Part shown: piece after piece, positions 1 to 10,159 of the stretch | Layout: each line of letters begins with the position of its first letter | Position numbering within the stretch: the stretch's first letter is position 1 | Assembly: GCF_910592395.1 (NCBI RefSeq) | Contig: NC_088317.1 | Coordinates: forward strand, 6,758,001 to 6,822,000 | Reading direction: 5' to 3' | Length of the DNA stretch: 64,000 nt | Origin: Lineus longissimus | Lineage: Eukaryota > Nemertea > Pilidiophora > Heteronemertea > Lineidae | Notes under the pieces: model-generated | Database searches by the model: none | Told to the model about the DNA's origin: nothing | Seen by the model: the letters and a program-made list of their open reading frames with translations, nothing else | Made by a program: the position numbers and the translations under genes

Positions 1-262
1 ACGTTTTTTCAAGCATGAGAATGCACCGCCGGTTTGCCCCATGGATAATCTACGAATTGGAAAAATACATGGGTAAATCTTGTACGTGCACCACGGAGAA
101 ACCCGTTGGTTTGTTTTGAGCCTGCATGTGACGTCATACATGTAGTGTCCATGTTACCAGTGGCAAATCGCTGCAAGTTCAATTGCTATTCTGTCGGTTT
201 TTTTCAACCAAATTGCTCATGCCAATTCCTTAGTCAATATTTGTTTTTGGCGTAAAAACGTA

Positions 263-433
263 CAGTAGAACCTCCCTTAACTCTCGATTAAGGACACCCT
301 TTCTATTAAGGACACTCGTTCTGGTCCCAAATTGGGTGTTTCCATTCAATTTCACCTCTCTACTCAGGACACCTCTCTATTAAGGAGAGCACTTGTCAGT
401 CCCGATGGTGTCCTTAATAGAGAGGTTCTTTTG
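263..433. mobile_element. TA-flanked MITE (Tc1/mariner- or pogo-like), unit copy 1
   Basis: A ~171-bp element whose ends start CAGTAGAACCTC and, on the other strand, CAAAAGAACCTC, each abutting a TA dinucleotide (261-262 and 434-435). Internally it has inverted copies of a motif containing CTATTAAGGACACC. It is non-coding. TA target sites and CAGT-type termini are typical of the Tc1/mariner/pogo group; the family assignment is inference. A decayed relative lies at about 43630-43775. Confidence 0.7.
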
Positions 434-1530
434 TAGTAACATGACTTATGTTTGTACTTATTTCCAGAAAAGAATTATAGTACAGCTGCATTTCACGATC
501 TGCTTGACATGAGTGATGTCATCAAGTTCTAAATAGATTTTTAAGTGTTTTCCACTCCCAAACTTTTTAAAGGTTAGGAAGTAGCAAAGTATCTGTCAAT
601 CATATATTGTCTCACATCAGGTTATCTGCCATTTTTTACGCCAGCTCCCAAGACCAACGGAAACTTAGGCGTGAACTCGGGGGGAGGGGTCGTGACCCCG
701 TGCTCCCGACAACAAAAGCTTCTTTCAAAAATATTGTGCAATAAAGTAAAACTTTTAAAACTTCCGTTTCTTATTAATTTTTAGTATAAAACGTTGGCGG
801 ATCCCTAAACCAGGACCGTGTGCATTCAGGCCGGCGCTGGTGACACTCCTTCTCAGTTGAGAAGGATCATTTCTACGCTTCTCTCTGACTTTGCACACAT
901 CAGCAAGATCTGGAACATGCATCAATATTGGGCAAATATGAAAGAAAACAATTACCAAATTGCCCCCCCCCCCCGTCCCCCTCCCCGTCTTAAACTGTCG
1001 CTCGGGTGCCAGATTTCGCGACTATAGCTCTTGGCTCCCTTAACTCTCAGATCGGTCGAACACTAGAGGTGAGCAGTGTTATATCAGAGTCTTTCAATAT
1101 TGAAAGACTCTCGTTACATGTATTTACGCAGACTTACTGCTTTTCGGCCAAAAGGTCCATCACCACAGTCAGATGCACATTCGTTGATGATAGTGATGAG
1201 ATGCTCAGGACTTAACTTTCAACGTTGTCCCCCCCCCCCCCCCCCCACATACACACACAAACACACACTCGAGAAAAAAACATCCTGGATCCGGTGCCAG
1301 ACGTTATACTTACTGCAACAAATCTGAGAATTTCAATTTTTCGGGAAAAAATTTCATTGTTTATACAGTAGTTTCGCGCATACCTCGCCGTCTGACCCAG
1401 GCCTGATTTGAAAAGTACAGTCCAGCGAAGTTGTCAATTTTTTACCCGGACAATAGCGGTTTCGGTTTTATACCGATCATTAACTGAGACTTGATTTGAT
1501 TTGATTTTAATTGGAGATGTTTTAGAATAG
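434..1530. other. Non-coding unit sequence
   Basis: I see no gene. It contains poly-C runs (about 961-972 and 1230-1247, the second followed by a CA-rich stretch) that create proline-rich chance frames, and a near-perfect 26-bp palindrome at 1087-1112. Equivalent segments lie at 12618-13712 and 25766-26862. Confidence 0.6.
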
Positions 1531-1693
1531 AAATTGATATCTCACTGTCGGTATTGATTGTCTCACCCAAACCGCTCGGGTGGAGCTAAAATATTGGCCA
1601 AAACCTTGGCTCTGTCTCGGTTTTGGTCTACATTTCAGCTCCACCTTGCAGTTTGGGTGAGACAACCAATACCCCCAGTTCTGTATCAGTTCC
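1531..1693. repeat. Foldback (inverted-repeat) element, unit copy 1
   Basis: Two ~50-bp arms, each containing GTCTCACCCAAACCGC or its complement, face each other across an AT-rich centre. Equivalent elements occur in copy 2 (13713-13875) and copy 3 (about 26862-27023). A dispersed relative lies outside the array at 51233-51351. Non-coding and MITE-like. Confidence 0.65.
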
Positions 1694-4600
1694 TTAAATG
1701 AAGATGACCTCAGTTCGTTAGAGGAGCTCCCAACCTTAAAATGAGCATTCAATTCATTTCGAAAGAGTTCTAAATGCCTTAGGATTTGGAGGTATTGCGG
1801 TACTGGTGACAGTCGAGTGTAAGTTAATTAGGCGGCTGGTTCTCTCTGTAAATACTTTGGTTGCAAGCCTATCTGACATATACTAATTGTACATTTATTA
1901 TAATCTAAAACCATTAACTATAGGGAGACGCCACTCCCTAATGTGCGTCCACTATCAACTTCTTCACGGGGAACTCTATCAGAACTATATGTATTTACGA
2001 GCTCAGGTCCGAGGTAGGGTATCTCTTCCATCCTTGTCAGTTACCATTCCATCCATACTATTTTATATATTGCGTGTCCTTCCTCTCTTGGTCATCATTA
2101 AAAAAAAATTTAGAACGAGGACATTATTTTCTTGGTTTCGGACATCCATACAGGTTAACTAAGCACATATTTTGCTACATGCAAGTGGGGCGTTCTAACG
2201 GACCATGGGTACCGGATCTAGCTCGTCTTCCTCATATACAGTGCTCTCTCAACATATACGCTGCTCATAGATTTCGAAAGCGGTCCAGTAGATTAAGTTC
2301 AACCCAACTATCCCATTACTGTACCAAATTACCAGCTAATATTGGCTGGGTATATTTCGAGAGCTGCTCGCCGAACAGGCATCATTTTTTGCCCTGATTG
2401 GAGAACCGCTCACCGAACAGCACGGAAAAGCAACCCTGTTTGGCGGGCTCGGCTCGCCAAACAGGTAAAAAATTCGACCCTGTTTGGCGAGCCGGAGACT
2501 TTACAACACATTAACCAATCGGTCGGAGAGCAGTGACGTCATCTTTGAATTAATATACGCATAATTAACAATGGCCGATTTCTCACTCTCGATCAGTTTC
2601 TTTTACTAAACTCGTGTTCTTGTCAAAAATCGATTTAGTCTGGTTACTCTAAGGAGGAATATACACGAGTATGTGATTTACTGATAAGCGTAATAAATGC
2701 ATTGGGTAGATTGCGAATGCCCATCGCTATAACTCGAGTAGTGTTGTAAACCGCTTTGCCATTGAATGATAATGAGCTCTTCGACAACTATAGATATTAA
2801 TGAGTTCGGTTCTCCATTCAAGGCAAAAATGTCGCTGTTGGCATGCCGGGCTCGCCAAATAGTCACTTCCTTTAAGATTACCAATTAATCCACAAACTCA
2901 CTATTCATTGAGGTGATCACACACAAGGCAGGGGACAATGTGGATATGAGCAGATCAACTGACTTTGAAATAGCGGGCAGTGCTCGGGCAGTGCTCAGGC
3001 AGTGGTTTAGAAAGCGCCAGTGGTCACGAGTCGGGTTTCATGGGGGTGAATCCCAGGGGTAGTTCGCGAGGAATAAGAGATGGTCTGTGTTCAATAAGGG
3101 AATTGTATTTGGGTTTTGTGTGTATCTTCGCTGATACGCTCCCAACCAATGTCGAGATTACACATAATGCAGGTGACACTGTGGTTATGAGGAGACTTAG
3201 AAATATTTTACAGATACCCAATAAAAAGGATCACCATGGGAAAACTTTTCACAGCGTTGGTTTTTGGCTTTATAGGATTATCTTATTGGCTCCTCGTTCC
3301 GAAACCCCAGAGAACGTTCACAAGAGTCGAGACTCGGTCATTATCTATATGCCGAAGCCACCGCCTTGACGTAAAATCTATAGTTCATTCGTACACACTG
3401 TCAGTGCATATAAAGTTTTGCCATATCAAATTTTACTAAACGTTTATATACATGTATCAACGTTTTAATTCGAACTTTAATGTTGTATTCTAGTGAAGGT
3501 AATCTTGCAATGTAACATATCGTAACCTAAGAAAAGTGACATGATGCAAAGGCTCTCTTCCAGATACAAGCTGTTAAATAAATAGATGCTGGTCTTTCTA
3601 AATTATTCGATTGCTTCTGTAGACCAGTAATATTTGCTTTCGATATTTTAATCAAAGACATCAAAAGGCATACATATTGCCAAGTATGGTCAATGCTGCG
3701 ATCACACCGTAAAGGGTAAAGTACAATGCAGATAATTCCTTCGATACTTTTTTCTCCTGTTTCTTTCTTTAGCTATTCTGAAGCTGTTTTGCGTTTTTAC
3801 AATTTTGCTTGAACTCTTGAAGAAAAATGCATCAATATGGCCAGCTCCTGCCTATAGTCCTACATTACTTACATGAAATAATTTACCACTATACTCAGCG
3901 CAAGTTTGATAAAGTTTCTCAATTTAAAATGAGACCCTCTGCTCTCGCTGTGCGAAATAATTCACTCCCTGTCAAAATGTAGCTATTGCAGACTACCGTT
4001 CCGTGGAGCAGCGAAATGCGTTCCAAATAAAATCAGAAGCCAAGCTCGATCTCTTTGACATGACGAGGCGGAACCTTAAAGCGGTATGTTAGTGTAGGCC
4101 ATCTTGCAATGTGACATATTGCATCCTCCGCAGAAAAGTGACATGATGCACAGACTTGTGTCCAGATACAAATTGTAACACAAGTAATTGCTGATCTTGC
4201 TGAAAATGTAATATTCGAATTCCTGCGAAAACTGCTTGTGCTTGCTGCCGATATTTTGGTGAAAAACGTCACATACGTATTACCTGAAATAGATATTTCA
4301 ATTCATTGAATATGTCGACCGGAGTGCGCCGTCTTGTCTTACCAATTTTGCGGGGAAGGTCGTCAATAAAATTTTTGATGTTGACCATGACCTGTCCAGA
4401 TTACGGATGTCAATTTATCACCTTGTATTATCCGATGCAGCAGTAGATTATTGCTGACAATATTTCTTTTTTATTGCGATGTCATGGTGCGGTGCACTCA
4501 TCGGAGAATACATGTACATTGACGGGTGATTTCAAAGTTGGTGTTCAGTGGTGTTAGTGTTAGTGTTGGCTGTCAGTGTTGGTGTCTTCTCAGAGCCCCA

Positions 4601-4962
4601 AACACCACGGCAGCTGCTGACACCAGTTCTTAACACTGGTGTGAACATCAGTGTTTATTCAACAACATGGCCCTATTCATAAATTACTGTTTTTAATGAA
4701 GTGCCATAAAACCCTAAGTGGTCATCTTCCCTAAGTTCCCGCCCCACCTAAAATGGGATTCATAAAATACTCAACCAGGTTGACCACTTAAGTTTGAGTG
4801 CACCAATAATCTTTCTTCAAAAGACCAGTCTCATATTTCTTGTTGATTTGTGCCTATGAATTAATTCCATATTCATTGATCGTTGGCATTCAAATGTGCA
4901 AATTACAAAGCAATTTCTGTACACCAGAGCAGCTATATTGAATTGGAAGAGACACACGTGCC
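1694..4962. other. Non-coding unit sequence between foldback and HARBI1-like remnant
   Basis: No convincing gene. The frames present are short and not confirmed by splice signals. Notable structures are a GC-rich hairpin at 2437-2467 with a third copy of the arm at about 2480-2497, a short stretch of TGTTAGTGT/GTGTTGG repeats with inverted counterparts at 4549-4660, and inverted AAGTGGTCA/TGACCACTT motifs near 4718 and 4783. Copy 2 equivalent is 13876-17128; copy 3 equivalent is 27024-32155 with insertions. Confidence 0.5.
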
Positions 4963-5872
4963 TCAGAAATGTTGCTGGACAATGTGATTTCTTGTGGCAG
5001 TTGCATTTGCATCTCCAAATGGTACGACATTCTCTTCATCGTTCCTATCATCATCGGGTTGTGGCCGATGTTTGATATCCTCTTTGTCTACTGGATCAAA
5101 ATCCGAAAGAGCTCTGTTGAAAGCAATATTGTGCAACATTGCACTCGTAGCAATAATTGCACTGGCTTTCACCGGTGCATAACGCAGATATCCATGCAGG
5201 CAGTGGAATCGCCTTTTCCCTTGGCCGATGTCCCGTTCAACCAAACACCGAGTTTTGTAGTGAGACCGATTGTACCGTCGTTGCCCGGACGTGTGAGGGT
5301 TCAAGAATGGTGTCATCAGTCAAGGTGGCAATGGATCACCACTGTCATCAAGAATGACTGCATCGCCTTCCGGTGCTCCGTTCAACCAAACACGGAGTTT
5401 TCCTGTGAGACCGAATGTACCGTCGTTGCCCGGGGGTCTTAGGGTTCAAAAATGGTATCATCAGCCAAGGCCGCAATGGATACCCACGGTCACCAAGGAT
5501 GATCTCATCCCCTTCCCAAGGTCTCATGATATCGATTTCTGCGCTCTCTCTGAGCACAACGGGGTTATGGGTGCTAGTGGGCCATCTAATCACAACATTG
5601 ATAAACCTAAAATTTGCATTGAAGAAAACGTCGACATTGATGGAATACAGGTCTTCTCCTGTTACATATTATCTCCCCTCGTGAAACGAAGGTCGTAGTA
5701 TCCAAATATGTGTTACATGAACCACACCGATGATATCGGGAAATCGAGCAGTCGGATTAATTGTTTGCCGATCAAATCGACATCGCTGATACAATTCTAT
5801 GTCGTTGTAGAGGTCCGGTGGATTTGCATGTAATGTAAATGGTGTGCAGAAAGCATGAGTTGAGTGGATCGC
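4963..5872 (-). pseudogene. HARBI1-like (Harbinger) transposase remnant, copy 1
   Basis: Read on the minus strand, shifted frames carry the hallmarks of a PIF/Harbinger DDE nuclease: an N-proximal FPDIIGVVH..HI segment (first catalytic D region, here with H replacing D; near 5730), then LGDRGYPLRPWLM, FLNP.TPGQRRY.RSH, CLVER (third acidic residue) and MLHNIA. These appear in at least three frames, so it is dead. The C-terminal block (FLNP...CLVER) occurs twice, because about 145 bp is duplicated in tandem (repeats starting near 5235 and 5380), which itself breaks the frame. I found no clear terminal inverted repeats for this element. Confidence 0.85.
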
Positions 5873-6879
5873 CGCTTGTCAAAAGTGCTAGCTGTGTGTG
5901 AATCCAAACCTTAAACATGTTTAAGAGAGTGTGTGATGCTAATAGAACATAATGTTAGCGTAGTCGGCTTTGGTGCTATAACCTGTCAGATTTCAGATTA
6001 TTGGGGTTATTTTGATGGATTAGTTCAATTGTTCACAGCCAGTCTGATTTTTTAGCGCTAATAACTACGTAATCGTTCGTTGAAGGGATATCGTAATAGT
6101 TAGGGACTTTCCTGTAAATCCAGGTCCAACAATCGTGTTATGCAATGCAGCCACTGCGGCGTCTCCAACGGGAATGGAAAACATGGTTGTTGACGTGGTT
6201 TGTCCCTCGTGTCGAGGATGAGCAATCGGCATCTGCATTTTGGGGCTTCACGTGATTCACTTGATGCGAAAAATAATATGATAATGATATATATGGATAA
6301 CTTATTTTTGAAACAAGGCCATTGTTGAAATAATTTATTATAGCAAGTGAATATACGGTATGTCCTCGTAAATACCGGTAGCCTATCATTTATGTACTAT
6401 AATAGTAGGACTCAGTAGGCCCTGGTCCCGCCTTTATTGTGACTTGTCATGCACAATCTGCAAAGCGCCGCTTCCCATACCACCCTAAAACGTTTGGCCA
6501 TATGAATAAAAACTAGCATTTGCTTTTACTACCGATTTTGAAGCATTTGCTTGTACTCATTAGAATAAAACCATAGCAAATGTTAGGAAAATGAAAGTTT
6601 TGCTTCAAGTCAAAGCAGCTGCAAATGCTATTTAGCATCTAGGGTTTGCTTCGGAATGAAGTAAATACTTGTCTCGATATGAATAAAGTGTAGCTTATGC
6701 TTTTTACTTGGTAGGAAATGCTTCGATTTTTTAAGGTTGCTCCAGAGCAGACTTGAAAGTCGAAGTAAATGGTTGGTCATCATCGCTATGGCTGGTTTTA
6801 TGCGTGTTCATCAGAAAAAGGTGTATTTGCCGCGAAGGGCATGTCTTGTAGGGACATATCGTTTACTGTATTAATTTGA

Positions 6880-7771
6880 TGAGGACCACGTGCAGTGGAT
6901 GGCGGAGCATTTTCTTATTGATTCGAGGGAAACTCGAGCTGGGTGTTTGAGTGCAAGACACCAAATGGAAGTTTTTCTTCGGTATTTGGGAGACCCGGGA
7001 TTTTAATCTGGCGTGGCAGAGGACAAAGGAATCCATCAAAGCACTGTTTCCAAAACATTTGCGAAAGTCTTATCTCAGGTGACGGAAAAAGCCAGGCTCT
7101 GGATAAAATGTCCAACTTCCCAGATAGAATACGTCAGTCGCAGCAACTCTGGCAGCAGAAGTACCAGATTCTGGGTACTGTCGGTGCACTGGACTGTACA
7201 CATGTTAAAATTCTAAAACCAGATGGACCCCGCGGACATGGAGACGAGTACATCAACATAAAGGCTTGGCCTCCATCAACGTTCAAGCAACGTGTGATTC
7301 CGCCGAACACTTTAGCATGGACGCAAAATGGCCAGGTTCCGTGCACGATAGTAGAAATTGGAAAAACTCAGATGTTGGAAGGTTTATTACACACTCGCCT
7401 CATCACGGCAGATGCACTCCTCCTCGGAGACCAGGGTTACGGAATTGCACCCTGGTTACTGACTCCGTATGAAAATCCAGTTACACCAGAAGAAGAAAGA
7501 TTCAACAGAATCCATGCGCATAAAAGAGTTGTAATAGAGAGATGCTTCGGGCAGGTAAAGCGCAGATTCCCTATCCTGGCCGGCCAAGTAAGGCTTCCTT
7601 TACATAAAGTTCCCAACGTCATCGTAGCGTGCTTTATGCTGCACAACGTGGCAAAGTATTTGAATGATTGATATGAGGACTTCACTGAATATGTTGCAGA
7701 AGACATTGACAGCGACGACGACGAGTCGGATGGTGATGGCAATGATGATGTTGACCCTAGGATGCGGTAAC
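6880..7771 (+). pseudogene. Harbinger transposase, copy 1 (frameshifted)
   Basis: Encodes a DDE_Tnp_4-type nuclease. Visible blocks in order: FLRYLGDPGF (about 6965-6995), a helix-turn-helix-like GIHQSTVSKTFAKVL (about 7029), GALDCTHVKI with the first catalytic D (about 7180), GSVHDSRNW with the second D in a different frame (about 7338), ALLLGDQGYGIAPWLLTPY, VIERCFGQVKRRFP with the catalytic E (about 7530), MLHNVAKYL and, after a stop at 7669, an acidic tail rich in D. At least two frameshifts and one premature stop make it inactive. Its second frame change follows the YIN codons near 7258. Confidence 0.9.
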
Positions 7772-7989
7772 TAGGACAGGACAAACGACGCACTATCGCG
7801 GAACTCCTTGATTAAACCTGGAGGTCGGATTCAGGTAAAGTTTAGGTGGTTAACACTGTCTGAGCAACGTGACTTGAAGCTGACAAGAGCTCATCAGCAC
7901 TATTACCTTCTGGAATGATCAGGGCAAAAATATGTAACACCAGAAAGAGCTGGCTCGCTTAATTGTAATCATTCGTTGGAAATGCGATT

Positions 7990-8353
7990 TTATTTCAATT
8001 TGAACTTAACTTTCACACAACTGATGGTTGGATTCGTGTCTGCCTCCATCATCGTCAACAGCATCCTTTCCCACTTTTTCATAACGATCGCTCGATTTCC
8101 TGTTCAGCCTTAATATCAGCCTTCATGTTATTTATCTTCTTCAGCAGTTGTTTTTCATCTAAATGTTATCCTCCTGCCTTCTTGTATTTCTGCAAGAATT
8201 CCTTTTACGCAACACTTTTCGCTCTTTTATTTTTGGGAGCTGAGAGTTACTCAAAAGTACTGGGAATTCCCTCAAGACAGACACGAAAGTCATCTGGCGG
8301 TCGAAAGCCGCTGTATCTCCCGTATTGTCGACAGATGAATCCGATTCTGACAT
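7990..8353 (-). pseudogene. Harbinger Myb/SANT-like DNA-binding protein, copy 1
   Basis: Minus-strand gene inside the Harbinger element, convergent to the transposase. It begins MSESDSSVDNTGD, then FVSVLREFPVLLS (first SANT-like helix). After a frameshift near the in-frame stop at 8159 it continues KQLLKKINNMKADIKRKADV and a C-terminal block with MKKWERMLLTMMEAD ending at a stop at 7990. Harbinger elements encode such a Myb-like partner (related to NAIF1), which in known systems binds element DNA and imports the transposase. This copy also lacks 21 bp relative to copy 2. Confidence 0.7.
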
Positions 8354-8901
8354 CTTTTGAGCAGTAGGCCTACAAGCGAGTATTCCACAGGTCACACACA
8401 CGCATTATGCCGTCAAAACATAACCTCATGACCCCAAAGAACAATACCAAAACCACAAGATGAAATAGATCACCACCGGTTCAAATCGTACCTACCGCAC
8501 AGTCCATTCATCCGAAATTCGACATCGGGATTGACCCTCAAGCACTTACTTGAAAATTTCTAGCAAAGCATTTGCAGTAAAAGGGTATCTTTATTAATTC
8601 GAAAACAAGCATAATCTTTTACTTTTAGCAAATGCTGCTTCTACTTGAAGCATTTGCTTGCAAGCAAATGCTAGTTTTTATTCATATGGCCCATTGACTA
8701 ACAAAACATTAGAAATACCCGCTGGTGTGGCTTACTGATCTTTAGCCAATGACTGTGACGACCTGTGCACACAATAACATTTAAATAACACTGTTCATGG
8801 AGCATAAATAACCAATTATAATACATGCAATATATGGCACCCCAAAAGTCCTCTTCAAAAATGGCACCCGATACCGGTATTCACGAGGACGACCTGTATT
8901 A

Positions 8902-10159
8902 CTAACCTAGTGCATCCGTTGGTTTCCAGGGACAACCATTTCTGAATTGACCAAATACTCTGTAGGATATGAACTTAGAGAAGACGCTAAAACAGGCAAT
9001 GAGTGTTCCTCTGCGACATCCTGCAGTAAATTTTATTAATGTTGTACCAGGTCTATTGAGAATTTTTGCAGCAGGCCTGAAATATCTCGACATTTCTGTT
9101 ACTGGGTGATATGTAAGTATAAAGATCCGATTACTTTCATAGCCCTTCCAATAAACCACAGCTCTTCGTCGGTTAAACGACAAACTAACGGCGACGGTCA
9201 CCCAGGAGCTTATATGCTCAGGACATGCTTTATTGCCTGGGAGACTTTCACAAATTCCAGGCTTGAACATATTTTGATAGTTCATACCTATCCGAACTCT
9301 TAATTGAAATAGTGGCTGGATTGACATCTTCATGTCAACTGCCTTTTGCCACTTCAATATTAAAATTTGCCCCCGCAATTTGCTTCTAGGATATATATCA
9401 AAGACAAACGTGAACCCATCCTTTATAGAGTGTATACATTTTCTGCATATGCATGTATGGGCAGTTCTGGGGTATCCAGTCGGTCCCTTGGCAAACTTAG
9501 TTTGAGGTCCATATTTCGATTCACAATGAGGTGAATATAGGTTTTTTAATTTTTCTTTTAGAGGTGCCTTTTTTAGGTCGTAATATTGCGTAAACGGCCA
9601 TATAGCTAAAATATTGATTAAGTATCATGTAAGCGTTATCAAATTAAAGATCTTCCAGAAAATTAGTGACTTCGACTATACATGGTATAGAACTGACCAA
9701 TGCCAATGACTCTAATAAGTTCTGAATAACACCATAGGGAATGAGAGCAACGTCCTCCTCGTACAGCCTTCCTGTAATGCAAAACGCATGATTGAGTCGT
9801 CCATACATTTCTAGCTCGTTTAAGTACCGCTGTAAGTTTTCTTTATTTCGATGAAAAACTAGGCAAAATAAATGTGCATTTCAATAGAAAATGCATTGGG
9901 CCGAACATACATGCACCACTACTTATACCGTTTGGTTCATTTTAAAGTGATCATTGCACAGTTAGCAGAAAGACGCCGCCATTTGACGTCACCTTCGCCG
10001 TCATCTCGGAGCTGTTCGGATCCACTTCGAAATACGCCTGTTTGGACGCTTACCTGTCAAACCGTGTACCGTACACGTACTGAACATTAAAGCATAAACG
10101 GCAACGACTATCATCAAGATGAAACCAATTGGTAACTGACCGCTTATCAAGCTGCCCAT
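8902..10159 (-). CDS. Secreted ~269-aa cysteine-rich protein, tandem paralog 1 (two exons)
   Basis: Unrecognised family. Exon 1 is 10159-10054 (106 nt), encoding a hydrophobic leader; the donor is GTAAGC. Exon 2 is 9605-8902 (704 nt); the acceptor TATTTTAG is preceded by a TACTTAATC branch-point-like motif. The 448-nt intron is phase 1 and the joined frame is 269 codons plus TAG. Residues 16-33 (MIVVAVYALMFSTC...) look like a signal peptide, and Met16 may be the true start because a TATA box lies only ~30 nt above Met1. The mature part has nine cysteines (63, 87, 89, 92, 154, 163, 232, 240, 260). Recognisable blocks are IWPFTQYYDL (37-46), GFTFVFDIYP (99-108), WVTVAVSLSF (170-179) and AVVYWKGYES (184-193); the beta-rich pattern would suit an extracellular lectin-like fold, but that is inference. 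All three array copies keep the same exon lengths, splice sites and open frame. Confidence 0.75.

Larger units (their letters stand above)
6496..8691 (+). mobile_element. Harbinger-type DNA transposon, copy 1
   Basis: A 2.2-kb element bounded by 30-bp terminal inverted repeats starting GGCCATATGAATAAAAACTA, exact at both ends (6496-6525 and 8662-8691). The subterminal regions repeat GCATTTGCTT several times, and the right end contains a perfect 24-bp palindrome (about 8649-8672). It encodes a PIF/Harbinger transposase on the plus strand and a Myb/SANT-like protein on the minus strand, the two-gene layout known for Harbinger. A clean 3-bp target duplication is not visible. Both genes are broken. 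Confidence 0.85.

Noticed and set aside
818-1327. Proline-rich reading frames next to poly-C runs (also 13002-13588, 26260-26725, 38518-38838)
   Set aside because: They exist because homopolymer C is read as proline. Run lengths differ between units, so the frames shift from copy to copy.
4969-5698. Long plus-strand frames (157 and 114 codons) in each unit
   Set aside because: They are antisense to the HARBI1-like transposase remnant, whose conserved motifs are on the minus strand.
6496-8691. Assignment of the unit's transposon to ISL2EU rather than Harbinger
   Set aside because: The transposase fold is shared by both, but the presence of a convergent Myb/SANT-like gene points to Harbinger. 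The missing clear 3-bp TSD keeps slight doubt.
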